A DNA stretch of 54,116 bases, from positions 1-54,116 of IMG/VR virus record IMGVR_UViG_3300027898_000011; one strand, written 5' to 3'. The position numbers were made by a program, and so were the translations under genes. How positions within the stretch are numbered: position 1 is the first letter of the stretch; the number at the start of each line of letters is the position of its first letter. The notes beneath the pieces were generated by a model. That model was given only the letters and a program-made list of their open reading frames with translations, did no database searches and was not told the DNA's origin. Shown piece by piece: positions 47,745 to 54,116 of the stretch. The DNA comes from a virus.

Positions 47745-47978
47745 TCAACCCCCGGCCTTGCAAGTTATTTCCGGCGTATAGACCGGGTTGACCAGAGGGT
47801 TCCAAGGATGCGGGGTATAAGGCACCGCAGGGGAAGGATTAGGCGGATAGACCGGCAGCGGGTTCGTAGGCGGCAAAAGAATAGGCATTGGATAAGGCTT
47901 ACTTGCCTTCAAACCAGCTTTGAAGCCTTTGTCGAAACCGGTGGAAAAACCACGCTCGTAATCTGTTTCGTCTGCCAT
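47745..47978 (-). CDS. Small proline-rich protein with Gly-Phe repeat start
   Basis: 77 residues from the ATG at 47978, eight residues into which begins YERGFSTGFDKGFKAGLKAS, a pseudo-repeat of GF-x-KG/AG, followed by a proline-rich tail (PILLPPTNPLPVYPPNPSPA) ending in EITCKAGG. The frame opens further upstream, but that part is in the methyltransferase gene. Low-complexity composition makes function prediction impossible. Comes last before the tRNA array. Confidence 0.55.
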   Translation of the reverse strand: MADETDYERGFSTGFDKGFKAGLKASKPYPMPILLPPTNPLPVYPPNPSPAVPYTPHPWNPLVNPVYTPEITCKAGG

Positions 47979-47982
47979 GACT

Positions 47983-48552
47983 TTATAACCTACAAAAAAT
48001 AGTAACAACTCGGAACCGGTGGTTGGTGCTTTTTACCATGCCCACTACGCCTTCAATACGAAACGTATCCTTGCGGTACATCGGCAACACTTGATCCAGC
48101 CATACGACGTGAGCGCCGCTCTGCAAACGGCTTAAAGCCGCCATGACTTTGTTACGTTTCACCATAGTTGTTTGGTAGTGCTCGCAATCTTCTACGCTGT
48201 AAGGCGGATCGGCCAGCACCAGATCATAATTCTCTAGGGGCACCGCCAACAAGCTCTGGGCATCGTCAACGTAAGTAGCGCCTAGCTCGCCGTTAATGTC
48301 TACCGTATCGCCCGGCAGCACAGATTGATCTACCCGACCGCTAAACAAGTGCAGCACTGAGCTTTTGTCGGGAAAAAGCGCTTTTACCCGGCGAAGATAG
48401 CCCGCCGGGTAACCACCATAGTAGCCCGACTTAACCCGGTAATCTTGGCCCATAATCCACGTTCCGACGATCCGCCCGTCTTCTGAAACAAACAGAGAAC
48501 GCGGGTAGTCAGTTGTGGCAACATAGCTATCAACTCGATCTTGTAGGTTCAC
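47983..48552 (-). CDS. DNA adenine methyltransferase-like protein
   Basis: 189 residues, GTG start overlapping the previous stop (GTGA). SVLHLFSGRVD is a SAM-binding motif I, and LVLADPPYSVEDC contains the DPPY catalytic motif of N6-adenine methyltransferases. No target recognition domain is evident. The second methyltransferase of this phage (the other at 16397, early strand). It probably modifies phage DNA, for example against restriction, late in infection. Confidence 0.75.
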   Translation of the reverse strand: MNLQDRVDSYVATTDYPRSLFVSEDGRIVGTWIMGQDYRVKSGYYGGYPAGYLRRVKALFPDKSSVLHLFSGRVDQSVLPGDTVDINGELGATYVDDAQSLLAVPLENYDLVLADPPYSVEDCEHYQTTMVKRNKVMAALSRLQSGAHVVWLDQVLPMYRKDTFRIEGVVGMVKSTNHRFRVVTIFCRL

Positions 48553-48764
48553 GACGTTTCCTTTTTATAACGGCGATGCTCTTTCAGCAAAGCGGCAATC
48601 GCGGCTTCTTCGGTTTCCTCCATCTGCCGCCAATCTGTTAGCTTGTGATGCCACCGAAAGCCCGGGCCACGAGGATACAACTCGCCTACCAAACAAGGTC
48701 GCCCTTCGGCGTCTTCCTCGTATAGCAGCCAAAACGTATCTTCGTATTCTTCAAGCTTTATCAT
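48549..48764 (-). CDS. Small hypothetical protein, 71 aa
   Basis: ATG overlaps the terminase stop (ATGA), and its stop overlaps the methyltransferase start (GTGA), so the three are coupled. Acidic, with aromatic strands (EEYEDTFWLLYEEDAEGRPC) and a C-terminal helix ending RRYKKETS. No family recognised. Confidence 0.6.
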   Translation of the reverse strand: MIKLEEYEDTFWLLYEEDAEGRPCLVGELYPRGPGFRWHHKLTDWRQMEETEEAAIAALLKEHRRYKKETS

Positions 48765-51076
48765 ATAACTAACAATCCTCGACTCTCATAAGGCGACCGA
48801 ACCGGTCCGGTGTCCAAGGTGGCCCGGCCTACGCACATAATCAAGGCTACCGGACTATCGATTTTCTTACTTTCCTGTTCTTTTACCGGGTACACGTTGT
48901 CCTTGTTGTCCCGGCGCGACACCACGTTGCCAATTTGCCACGTCATAGGGTCCGAGGCACCGCAGTTATGGTGCAGCTTTCCGCCGATGATCCACGAGTC
49001 CAGCGTCTTCATAGGGTCCGACATGGTTTGAATCGTCTGGCGATACTCCACCATGTTGACGCCCTGCTCCATAAGGCGCGTGGCAACGTACGTGGCCTGG
49101 AACGGATCGTAGCAGCAATCCGCCACCGCAAACTTTTTACAGGCGTCCAGCACATCCTCTTCTATCCGGCTGTAGTCGATGATGTTGCCATCCGTTACGT
49201 CCAGCAAGCCCTCTTCGCGCCATTGCTGATAGTGCGCGTTTTTTGGGTCTTCTACTGTAAACTCTGGCAGATAAACCTTGCCGTAGCGAGCATAGTGACC
49301 GTCTCCGAGCGGGAACAGCATTTCCAGGGCGGCCAAGTCCACCTTGGAGGCCAAGTCAAGAGCGATCCAGCACCGCATACCACGCATAGACTCTAACGGT
49401 GGGGCTGCGGGACATTTAGCCCAAGACTCTACGTTGAAATAGGCTTGGCGGCTGTTAACCCACATATTCAGGTGCTTTGTCTTGAACCGGCCCTGGTCGC
49501 GCGGGTTGCGAATAGCCGCCTGCTGCATGTCAAGCAGGTATTCTTCACCCACCGACACACCCATGTTAGGGTTTGCTTTGCGTAGCGAAGCAGGATCGGC
49601 CCAATCGTCTGCCGGAAAGCTTACTTTAAGACCGGATTCGGTCCATTCTGCTGCCTGTGTTTTGCAAATATTCCAATGCCGCTCTGACGCCCTCTTCGCT
49701 ATCTCCAAGAAAGCCAATCGCCGCGTTGCACTGCCTGCAAAGCAGTCCCCTAACATTTCCTCCGCTGTGGCAGTGATCCACGCAAAGGTCTTTTTCCATT
49801 TTGCAGACGGGGCATCTTCCTTGACATTCCGAGTGTAACTTGTCGTATTGCTCAGAAGTAAGTCCGTATTTTCTAAGTCTGGCTCTTTCCCTAACGTATT
49901 CTCGATTGCCTTGCCTCCAACGCTCCGAATTGTTGTGTACGGCGTCTGGCTTCTCGTCGGCGTATTTTCGCCTAGCAAGTCTGAGATTTTCTTTTCGGGT
50001 CGGGCTTGTTCTAAGTAACTCTTTGTCGTAGCAATATTTGCAGAGTCCTTTGACCTTAGCGAGTCTGTCCGGGTGGTTGGGACAAGTGGGTTTGCCTTCG
50101 TCTGATTGCGCAGCGTGACAGCTTTTTCCTGACATATCTCTAACCAAGTGTCCTTTAGCCATTGCTCGTCTAACTGAGCACCATTGTCTACTAAAAATTT
50201 TAGCGCTTCTACCCCAGACAAATGAGCGTCGTAAGGCGCGGAGTCAAGCGTGTATATAAGGGCAAACGATCTTTCATCTTCTATAGCCCCAGACAAAACA
50301 TCTTGCATAACAAGTTGTTTGTTATAGCAAGGGCCTGCAAGATTATCACCAGCAGTAGTAATAATCCACAAAATAGGTTGGTCACGAGCGCCCATGCCTG
50401 TGATCATTGTGTCGTGGGCTTCAGAAGTATCGTGCTGGTGATACTCGTCAATCGCAGCAAAACTAGGGCTAGAACCATCCCCCGGCTTGCCAATAACAGG
50501 CTCAAACTTGCTGTTAGTTGCTGGTATGTTAATATTGCTAGCATTAACTCTTATGCCTTTGGCGGCCATCAAGTTAGGGCTATTGGCCACCATAGTTTTA
50601 GCGGGATTAAAAACTTCCCATGCTTGTTTTTCAGTGGTGGCGTTACAATAAATCTCTGCGCCGTTTTCGTTGTCGTATGCAAGCATGTAGACGCCAACAC
50701 CAGCAGTCAACAGAGACTTGCCATTTTTTCTCGGTATCAAAATGAAAACTTCGCGGAACCGTCGAAACCCGGTGCGCCGGTCCACCCAGCCAAACACCGA
50801 GCAAATAATGAACGCTTCCCAGGGTTCTAGGTGAATTAGCTCTTTGGACGCCGCCCACTTACCTTTGGTGTGAGGCAGTAGCTCCACCACCTTGCAGGGC
50901 CGCTCTGCCTTGACCGGATCAAACACCCAGCGAAAACCGCCTTGCTCTGCCCGCAGCATGTCGTTTTTATGCCGCTGGCAGGCAAGACGGACCCACCTGC
51001 AAGCGGGCTCTTTGCCGCTCAGCACGTCTTCTACATACTGAAACGCTTTGGTTACGTTAGGCGTTTTGTCGGTCAT
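48761..51076 (-). CDS. terL: Large terminase (TerL), with large internal insertion
   Basis: 771 codons as one open frame. ATPase: IPRKNGKS (114-121, Walker A), SFAAIDEYHQH (205-215, Walker B), WIITTAGDN (motif III). Nuclease: WIALDLASKVDLAAL (first Asp near 574), CCYDPFQATY and a final acidic region. HK97-type TerL proteins are about 550-570 residues and normally pass directly from IYTLD to DDW-x-x-KANPN. Here IYTLD ends at 278 and DDW begins at 490, so about 211 codons (roughly 49610-50242) appear inserted. An endonuclease VII-like gene occupies most of that stretch in another frame. Confidence 0.9.
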   Translation of the reverse strand: MTDKTPNVTKAFQYVEDVLSGKEPACRWVRLACQRHKNDMLRAEQGGFRWVFDPVKAERPCKVVELLPHTKGKWAASKELIHLEPWEAFIICSVFGWVDRRTGFRRFREVFILIPRKNGKSLLTAGVGVYMLAYDNENGAEIYCNATTEKQAWEVFNPAKTMVANSPNLMAAKGIRVNASNINIPATNSKFEPVIGKPGDGSSPSFAAIDEYHQHDTSEAHDTMITGMGARDQPILWIITTAGDNLAGPCYNKQLVMQDVLSGAIEDERSFALIYTLDSAPYDAHLSGVEALKFLVDNGAQLDEQWLKDTWLEICQEKAVTLRNQTKANPLVPTTRTDSLRSKDSANIATTKSYLEQARPEKKISDLLGENTPTRSQTPYTTIRSVGGKAIENTLGKEPDLENTDLLLSNTTSYTRNVKEDAPSAKWKKTFAWITATAEEMLGDCFAGSATRRLAFLEIAKRASERHWNICKTQAAEWTESGLKVSFPADDWADPASLRKANPNMGVSVGEEYLLDMQQAAIRNPRDQGRFKTKHLNMWVNSRQAYFNVESWAKCPAAPPLESMRGMRCWIALDLASKVDLAALEMLFPLGDGHYARYGKVYLPEFTVEDPKNAHYQQWREEGLLDVTDGNIIDYSRIEEDVLDACKKFAVADCCYDPFQATYVATRLMEQGVNMVEYRQTIQTMSDPMKTLDSWIIGGKLHHNCGASDPMTWQIGNVVSRRDNKDNVYPVKEQESKKIDSPVALIMCVGRATLDTGPVRSPYESRGLLVI
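49626..50162 (-). CDS. Endonuclease VII-like HNH nuclease nested in terL
   Basis: 178 residues, out of frame with the terminase gene and wholly inside it. N-terminal zinc-finger pattern (CPNHPDRLAKVKGLCKYCYD) and a C-terminal recombination endonuclease VII core: CPVCKMEKDLCVDHCHSGG, VRGLLCRQCNAAIGFLGDSE, with DHCH and the closing CxxCN intact. The conserved motif set makes the gene certain as a protein family match. Free-standing members of this family behave as homing endonucleases. It stops about 15 bases before terminase homology resumes. I do not see group I intron core elements around it. Confidence 0.82.
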   Translation of the reverse strand: MAKGHLVRDMSGKSCHAAQSDEGKPTCPNHPDRLAKVKGLCKYCYDKELLRTSPTRKENLRLARRKYADEKPDAVHNNSERWRQGNREYVRERARLRKYGLTSEQYDKLHSECQGRCPVCKMEKDLCVDHCHSGGNVRGLLCRQCNAAIGFLGDSEEGVRAALEYLQNTGSRMDRIRS

Positions 51077-51390
51077 GCGCGGCGCTTAGGCGGCTCCGGT
51101 GGGGTTGGCGGCTCTTCAGGGCGCAACGATCTGATCGGCGTCAAGTGGCCAGGAACCTTGGTAGGGCTAGGGCCATAATGCTTCTCAATCGTCGCGTAGA
51201 GCGCTTTGCGGGCTTCCATTTCAGCCACCGACAAGACAGCGAAGCGAGTCTTAATCAGATGACCTTGTGGGTTCAGCGCGCCGTCTTTGTCGGCTAGATG
51301 ATTGCCGTGCTCGTCCACCCACTCGCGGTGCTCCACCGCGTCGTAAGCGCGCCACCAGACAACCAGCGCGTCTTCAATCTCAGCGTGCAT
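51073..51390 (-). CDS. Hypothetical protein upstream of TerL, 105 aa
   Basis: ATG at 51390 (GGGA nine bases upstream) preferred over 51423. Helical N-terminus (EIEDALVVWWRAYDAVEHRE), basic and proline-rich C-terminus (SLRPEEPPTPPEPPKRRA). TGA overlaps the TerL start. Its position between TerS and TerL suits a packaging accessory protein, but there is no family match. Confidence 0.6.
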   Translation of the reverse strand: MHAEIEDALVVWWRAYDAVEHREWVDEHGNHLADKDGALNPQGHLIKTRFAVLSVAEMEARKALYATIEKHYGPSPTKVPGHLTPIRSLRPEEPPTPPEPPKRRA

Positions 51391-51823
51391 CGCCAAACGT
51401 CCCGGCTGCTTCGTAATTGCCATAAACCCATTGCTCTAGGTTGTTCACGCGATTGACGGTGCTGCTTACAACGTCACCGCAGTAGTCGGACCACCCGCAT
51501 AAACTTTCGATTTGCTCCGAATGGTCGTTAACAAGCGGGGCGAGCGTGCCAATACGATCCGTCAAAGCGATCACAAGACGTTCAAGATCGGCCACCCTGG
51601 CTTCTAGCTTGGCTTTATCCACAACATCGCTGTCGTAATCCATATCACTATCTCCAAGAAGGCGAGTTGCCCGCGCTTCCTCACGGACGCTAACCCAGCC
51701 TTTGTCCCACGCTCTATAAGAAGCCGCCTGGGTTTGCGCATCATAAGGGTTACTTTGAATTGAACAGTGGTTTGCAAAAGCCCATTCACCATCTTGGTAG
51801 GCTAAACTTTGTTTGACGTTCAT
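51380..51823 (-). CDS. Hypothetical protein with Rmf-like motif and coiled coil
   Basis: 147 residues. The start (LAYQDGEWAFANHC) resembles that of the protein at 53292 (LIYQGGNWCSAYKT). NPYDAQTQAASYRAWDKGWV has the NPY...W-x-x-GW layout of Rmf/CrpP-like proteins. The second half is a coiled coil (KAKLEARVADLERLVIALTD) with a tail that may oligomerise. Role unknown. Confidence 0.58.
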   Translation of the reverse strand: MNVKQSLAYQDGEWAFANHCSIQSNPYDAQTQAASYRAWDKGWVSVREEARATRLLGDSDMDYDSDVVDKAKLEARVADLERLVIALTDRIGTLAPLVNDHSEQIESLCGWSDYCGDVVSSTVNRVNNLEQWVYGNYEAAGTFGDAR

Positions 51824-51824
51824 A

Positions 51825-52247
51825 TTAGACTCCTATGTTCTTTGGTTTGACGCAGGACGCAAGGAACCTGCGTATATCTGTCTCAGCCTCATCAAACGCC
51901 TTATAGGCGGCGTTGGTGGGTTCTAGGCTTGATTCTATCGTTTCAGCCGCTTCGGCCCACCGTAACAAGACTTCCATCAGCTTGCGCGAGCGCCCTGGTT
52001 TTGGCGTTCGGTATTGCACGCCCCGGGATATAAGCGGCGCATCGCCTGGGCGCACAGGATCGTCCAGCAGGGATTCCAGCACGTCATCCGCAACCGCGTA
52101 TAGGTTGGCGCTGGCTTTCGCTAACCCCGCTGTAGCCGCGTCTTTTCGTAGCTCTGCCGTCAAGCTCCCATCCGTCTTATTAGCGTCTCGCAACGCCTCA
52201 TACGCATTCAACCATAACGACAAAGCTACGCGAAGATCGGCGTTCAC
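51825..52247 (-). CDS. Hypothetical helical protein, 140 aa
   Basis: The GTG at 52247 is chosen as start: AGGA lies six bases upstream and GTGA overlaps the stop of the 31-aa membrane peptide. The open frame goes back to 52322, but that would overlay the peptide gene. All-helical, N-terminus NADLRVALSLWLNAYEALRD. No family recognised. Confidence 0.58.
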   Translation of the reverse strand: MNADLRVALSLWLNAYEALRDANKTDGSLTAELRKDAATAGLAKASANLYAVADDVLESLLDDPVRPGDAPLISRGVQYRTPKPGRSRKLMEVLLRWAEAAETIESSLEPTNAAYKAFDEAETDIRRFLASCVKPKNIGV

Positions 52248-52339
52248 CCGTGATCCTCTCCCGAACCCGCAACATAAGCGAGAAGCGTTAGATACCAAAA
52301 GAACCCGGTGACGAGCAACCAAAAAGCTCCGTGGATCAT
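52244..52339 (-). CDS. 31-aa membrane peptide
   Basis: ATG at 52339 preceded by AGGAGAGG at ideal spacing. Encodes MIHGAFWLLVTGFFWYLTLL followed by AYVAGSGEDHG, one aromatic membrane helix with a polar tail. Stop GGGTGA overlaps the GTG start of the following gene. The strong ribosome binding site and coupling argue for real translation. Confidence 0.55.
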   Translation of the reverse strand: MIHGAFWLLVTGFFWYLTLLAYVAGSGEDHG

Positions 52340-52392
52340 AGTTCCTCTCCTATGCAGACTACTGCTATAACAATACATATAACAACAGTCAT
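52336..52392 (-). CDS. 18-aa hydrophobic peptide (tentative)
   Basis: ATG at 52392, ten bases after the stop of the 74-aa protein. Encodes MTVVICIVIAVVCIGEEL; its TGA overlaps the next ATG (ATGA). The frame is open upstream to a TTG at 52542 that overlaps the 74-aa gene, so a longer product is possible. No good ribosome binding site. Confidence 0.3.
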   Translation of the reverse strand: MTVVICIVIAVVCIGEEL

Positions 52393-52402
52393 TAAAACTT
52401 GG

Positions 52403-52627
52403 TTAGTCAAAGGTCCAAGCGGCCCCAACGCAGCGCAAGAAAATGTAGGCCCAAAAACCCATAAAAGCGTCCACCATCCAAGCAAAAGGGTTACTAAAGC
52501 CAAACGACAAGCAAGCAAAAAACCCCGATCCAAAACACCCAAACAGAAAAAGAAACAGAAGGCTGACCAGCAGACGAAGGCGAAAACTTGGATTATGATT
52601 TTTGCGGGGTGTATGTGCGTATGTCAT
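52403..52627 (-). CDS. Membrane protein, 74 aa, after small terminase
   Basis: ATG at 52627, one base after the TerS stop, with GAGG in the TerS end. Basic N-terminus (MTYAHTPRKNHNPSFRLR), then two hydrophobic segments (LLVSLLFLFLFGCFGSGFFA and AFMGFWAYIFLRCVGAAW). A competing frame overlaps its second half, so confidence is moderate. Role unknown. Confidence 0.45.
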   Translation of the reverse strand: MTYAHTPRKNHNPSFRLRLLVSLLFLFLFGCFGSGFFACLSFGFSNPFAWMVDAFMGFWAYIFLRCVGAAWTFD

Positions 52628-52628
52628 G

Positions 52629-53129
52629 TTATATATCCTCAAACTCGTTGTTAGCTTTCTTGTCCATTACTGCGGCAACGCGCATTCTGGCCGCAGGAGT
52701 AAGTCCAAACTGAGCCGCAAGCTGAGCAAAACGCCTGCTGGCATCAGCGGCCACACCGACAGCGGGGTGAACTTTATGCACGATTTCTTTGTTTCGGTTT
52801 TCGGAAGTGTAATAGATACCTCCGAGGTTGCGTATTTCCTGACGGGCATCGACAATTTCCGCGTAAGTTTCCACCAATTCCGTTAGCATAGGGCCGTCAG
52901 CTTCAGTCAACACGCCCATGTTATACAAAATGTCGGCAAAGGTGCCCCAAAGCTTTTGGGCGGTGGGCGACAAGTGCGCGAGACTTTCATCTAGGTCATT
53001 ATCAAGCGCTTTCAAGATGCAGTCAGGCTTTTTAGGGTCCAACTGCGGCTCGTACGGATTCATCCGGCAAGGCTGCACGGTTCCTTCCAGGCGCTTCAGC
53101 GCGGATGGCTTTTTAGGCGGACCCGGCAA
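52629..53129 (-). CDS. terS: Small terminase, P27 family
   Basis: 166 residues. Start MPGPPKKPSALKRLEGTVQP is the hallmark of P27-type small terminases; it requires a TTG start codon at 53129 with AGGAG about nine bases upstream. SPTAQKLWGTFADILYNMGV and DGPMLTELVETYAEIVDARQ are the oligomerisation helices; GLTPAARMRVAAVMDKK is the conserved C-terminal helix. It recognises phage DNA and loads TerL. Confidence 0.88.
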   Translation of the reverse strand: MPGPPKKPSALKRLEGTVQPCRMNPYEPQLDPKKPDCILKALDNDLDESLAHLSPTAQKLWGTFADILYNMGVLTEADGPMLTELVETYAEIVDARQEIRNLGGIYYTSENRNKEIVHKVHPAVGVAADASRRFAQLAAQFGLTPAARMRVAAVMDKKANNEFEDI

Positions 53130-53292
53130 AATGACGCTCTCCTGCTTCGTACGCTTTATCGATATTAACAGCAGCGCGAGCTAGCCAATCGTGGCCCAAG
53201 AACATATTTCCGCGCGTCCGCGCAATCTCGAAACTTTGTTCAGCTATATTGGCGTGATAAACAGCATCGGCGTTATCATCACTGTGGTTCAT
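53113..53292 (-). CDS. Small hypothetical protein, 59 aa
   Basis: ATG at 53292 with AGGAG seven bases upstream, overlapping the preceding stop (TAATG). Its last 17 bases overlap the TerS start. Reads MNHSDDNADAVYHANIAEQS and on as an amphipathic, mostly helical protein. No family recognised, but junctions and ribosome binding site are good. Confidence 0.55.
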   Translation of the reverse strand: MNHSDDNADAVYHANIAEQSFEIARTRGNMFLGHDWLARAAVNIDKAYEAGERHFAGSA

Positions 53293-53588
53293 TAGGCCGC
53301 TCCTGATTCATTAAAAGCTTTGTCCGCTCCACAATCCCACGCTTTTTGCAGCGGGCTGGTTGCATCGTAAGGGCACACGGGAGGGGCAAAACAAAACCGC
53401 AAAGCGTCACGGTACGCCTTGTAACCTTCGTCAAACGCCTTACGTTCTGCGTCGGCTCTTGACGCTGCTTGCTTTGCCGACCGTTCGGTCTTGTAAGCCG
53501 AGCACCAGTTGCCGCCTTGATAGATAAGCGTTTTGCGTTGTTCTAAAGGTCGCATGTTAAAGCAATCATCTTGTATGTTGGTTAGCAT
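53292..53588 (-). CDS. Small protein with Rmf/CrpP-like C-terminus
   Basis: 98 residues from 53588 (GGA upstream) or 87 from 53555; the second start lines up better with the similar gene at 51380. The C-terminal CPYDATSPLQKAWDCGADKA matches the CPY...W-x-x-G layout of ribosome modulation factor. The middle is a charged helix (KQAASRADAERKAFDEGYKA). First gene of the late string visible at this end of the window. Confidence 0.58.
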   Translation of the reverse strand: MLTNIQDDCFNMRPLEQRKTLIYQGGNWCSAYKTERSAKQAASRADAERKAFDEGYKAYRDALRFCFAPPVCPYDATSPLQKAWDCGADKAFNESGAA

Positions 53589-54005
53589 ATAGTCCGTTTT
53601 CGGTGGGTTTCAATGGCGAATTTAGAAAAAGCGCAAAATATAACGTTTGTCACGCACAACCAGGCACACTGTTGCAAATATGTCACAGTTAACGGGCAAC
53701 TTGCACGCGGCAAAATTTGACCCAACACCGGTTGCTCGGTTACAGCTATGCGTCAGGCGAAACCCCACCCCTCCATCCATGCGCCAGACGCGGGGCTTGC
53801 CTACCTGCGGTTGCAATTTACAACCTGCGGTTGCCGTAGGCTCTGCACCGCAGAGTCATCTGGCATGGTTATTGATTCGTTGCGTGGCACGCGCCTTGCA
53901 TTGGCATGACCGATTGGTCAGCGTAATAGAAACTTATTCGATTATGCAGGCGGTATGATGTGCTGCGTTAGTGAACAATGGTAAGTTAACCGCGTTAAGG
54001 CTGGC
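53589..54005. other. Non-coding region at the right end
   Basis: About 400 bases without a convincing gene. Contains the 12-bp direct repeat ACCTGCGGTTGC at 53803-53814 and 53823-53834. The late promoter for the leftward genes should lie here, but I cannot assign a reliable -35/-10 pair. Probably one unit with positions 1-1183 if the genome is circular or circularly permuted. Confidence 0.5.
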
Positions 54006-54116
54006 GGTGCTGGGGCTGCCTGGGGCGTGCGGTCAGGCCGGTGCTGGGGCTGCCTGGGGCGTGCGGTCAGGCCGGTGCTGGGGCTGCCAGGGGCGTGCGG
54101 TCAGGCCGGTGCTGGG
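54006..54116. repeat. 34-bp tandem repeats at the window end
   Basis: Unit GGTGCTGGGGCTGCCTGGGG followed by CGTGCGGTCAGGCC. Copies at 54006-54039, 54040-54073 (identical) and 54074-54107 (one change, CCTGG to CCAGG), then the first nine bases of a fourth copy at the very end. GC-rich and direct. The array may continue beyond the window; it could be an origin, a packaging/terminal element, or the point where assembly stopped. Confidence 0.85.

Noticed and set aside
49600-50250. Group I intron in the large terminase
   Set aside because: I looked for the conserved core pairings and for stop codons in the terminase frame; the frame is open and no convincing core was seen, so I report an insertion instead. 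Not fully excluded.
49600-50250. Intein in the large terminase
   Set aside because: The nuclease is in a different frame from the terminase, and the in-frame sequence has no intein splice-junction motifs.
53622-53816. 64-codon leftward frame upstream of the first late gene
   Set aside because: No ribosome binding site, non-coding-like composition, overlaps the region of direct repeats.
1-54116. Integrase, excisionase, partition or CI-type repressor with protease domain
   Set aside because: No tyrosine or serine recombinase motif or full-length repressor found; the only HTH proteins are small.
1-54116. CRISPR array
   Set aside because: The only regular direct repeats are the 34-bp units at the right end, which are contiguous with no spacers.

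Overview
The window looks like all or nearly all of the genome of a tailed dsDNA bacteriophage with a long non-contractile tail (siphovirus morphology). I see no host chromosomal genes, integrase, excisionase or partition genes, so nothing positively indicates lysogeny. The packaging and head genes are of the HK97 type: HNH nuclease, P27-type small terminase, large terminase, portal, S78 prohead protease, HK97-fold capsid and gp6/gp10-like connectors. The tail tip has the order found in alphaproteobacterial siphophages and gene transfer agents (tape measure, DUF2460 distal tail protein, DUF2163 hub, NlpC/P60 peptidase, large tip protein). An alphaproteobacterial host is therefore my inference; the sequence does not prove it.

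Layout. Positions 1-2153 are almost empty. They hold a leftward HNH nuclease gene, an AT-rich patch with repeated GATTTT/GTCTCAAAA motifs, palindromes and a large stem-loop. From 2154 to 19300 all genes run rightward in tightly coupled, overlapping strings (ATGA, GTGA, TAATG junctions). First come small accessory genes, many cysteine-rich, and four of them share the same N-terminal module. Then come HTH proteins, a RuvC-like resolvase and the replication block: SNF2-type helicase, DUF2800 nuclease, DUF2815 presumed ssDNA-binding protein, family A DNA polymerase, methyltransferase-like protein and primase-polymerase/helicase. A bidirectional terminator at 19306 separates this from the leftward late genes.

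Read in transcription order from the right end, the late strand carries: small genes and small terminase; membrane micro-ORFs; large terminase; adenine methyltransferase; a tRNA array; portal, protease and capsid; a two-domain glycosyltransferase; connectors, tail tube and frameshifted tail chaperones; tape measure; tail tip; a metabolic/accessory set (metallophosphoesterase, DUF6378, HD hydrolase); and last, behind a terminator, the lysis genes.

Features most worth a second look: an endonuclease VII-like gene nested out of frame in an apparently inserted ~210-codon stretch of the large terminase, whose own frame stays open; four consecutive early genes starting with the same PCTPP module encoded by an exact 15-bp repeat; a DUF2460 distal tail protein fused behind SPRY-like domains and two internal repeat arrays; a -1 frameshift site in the tail chaperone genes; a tRNA array with a degenerate tyrosine-type tRNA; and 34-bp tandem repeats at the right end.
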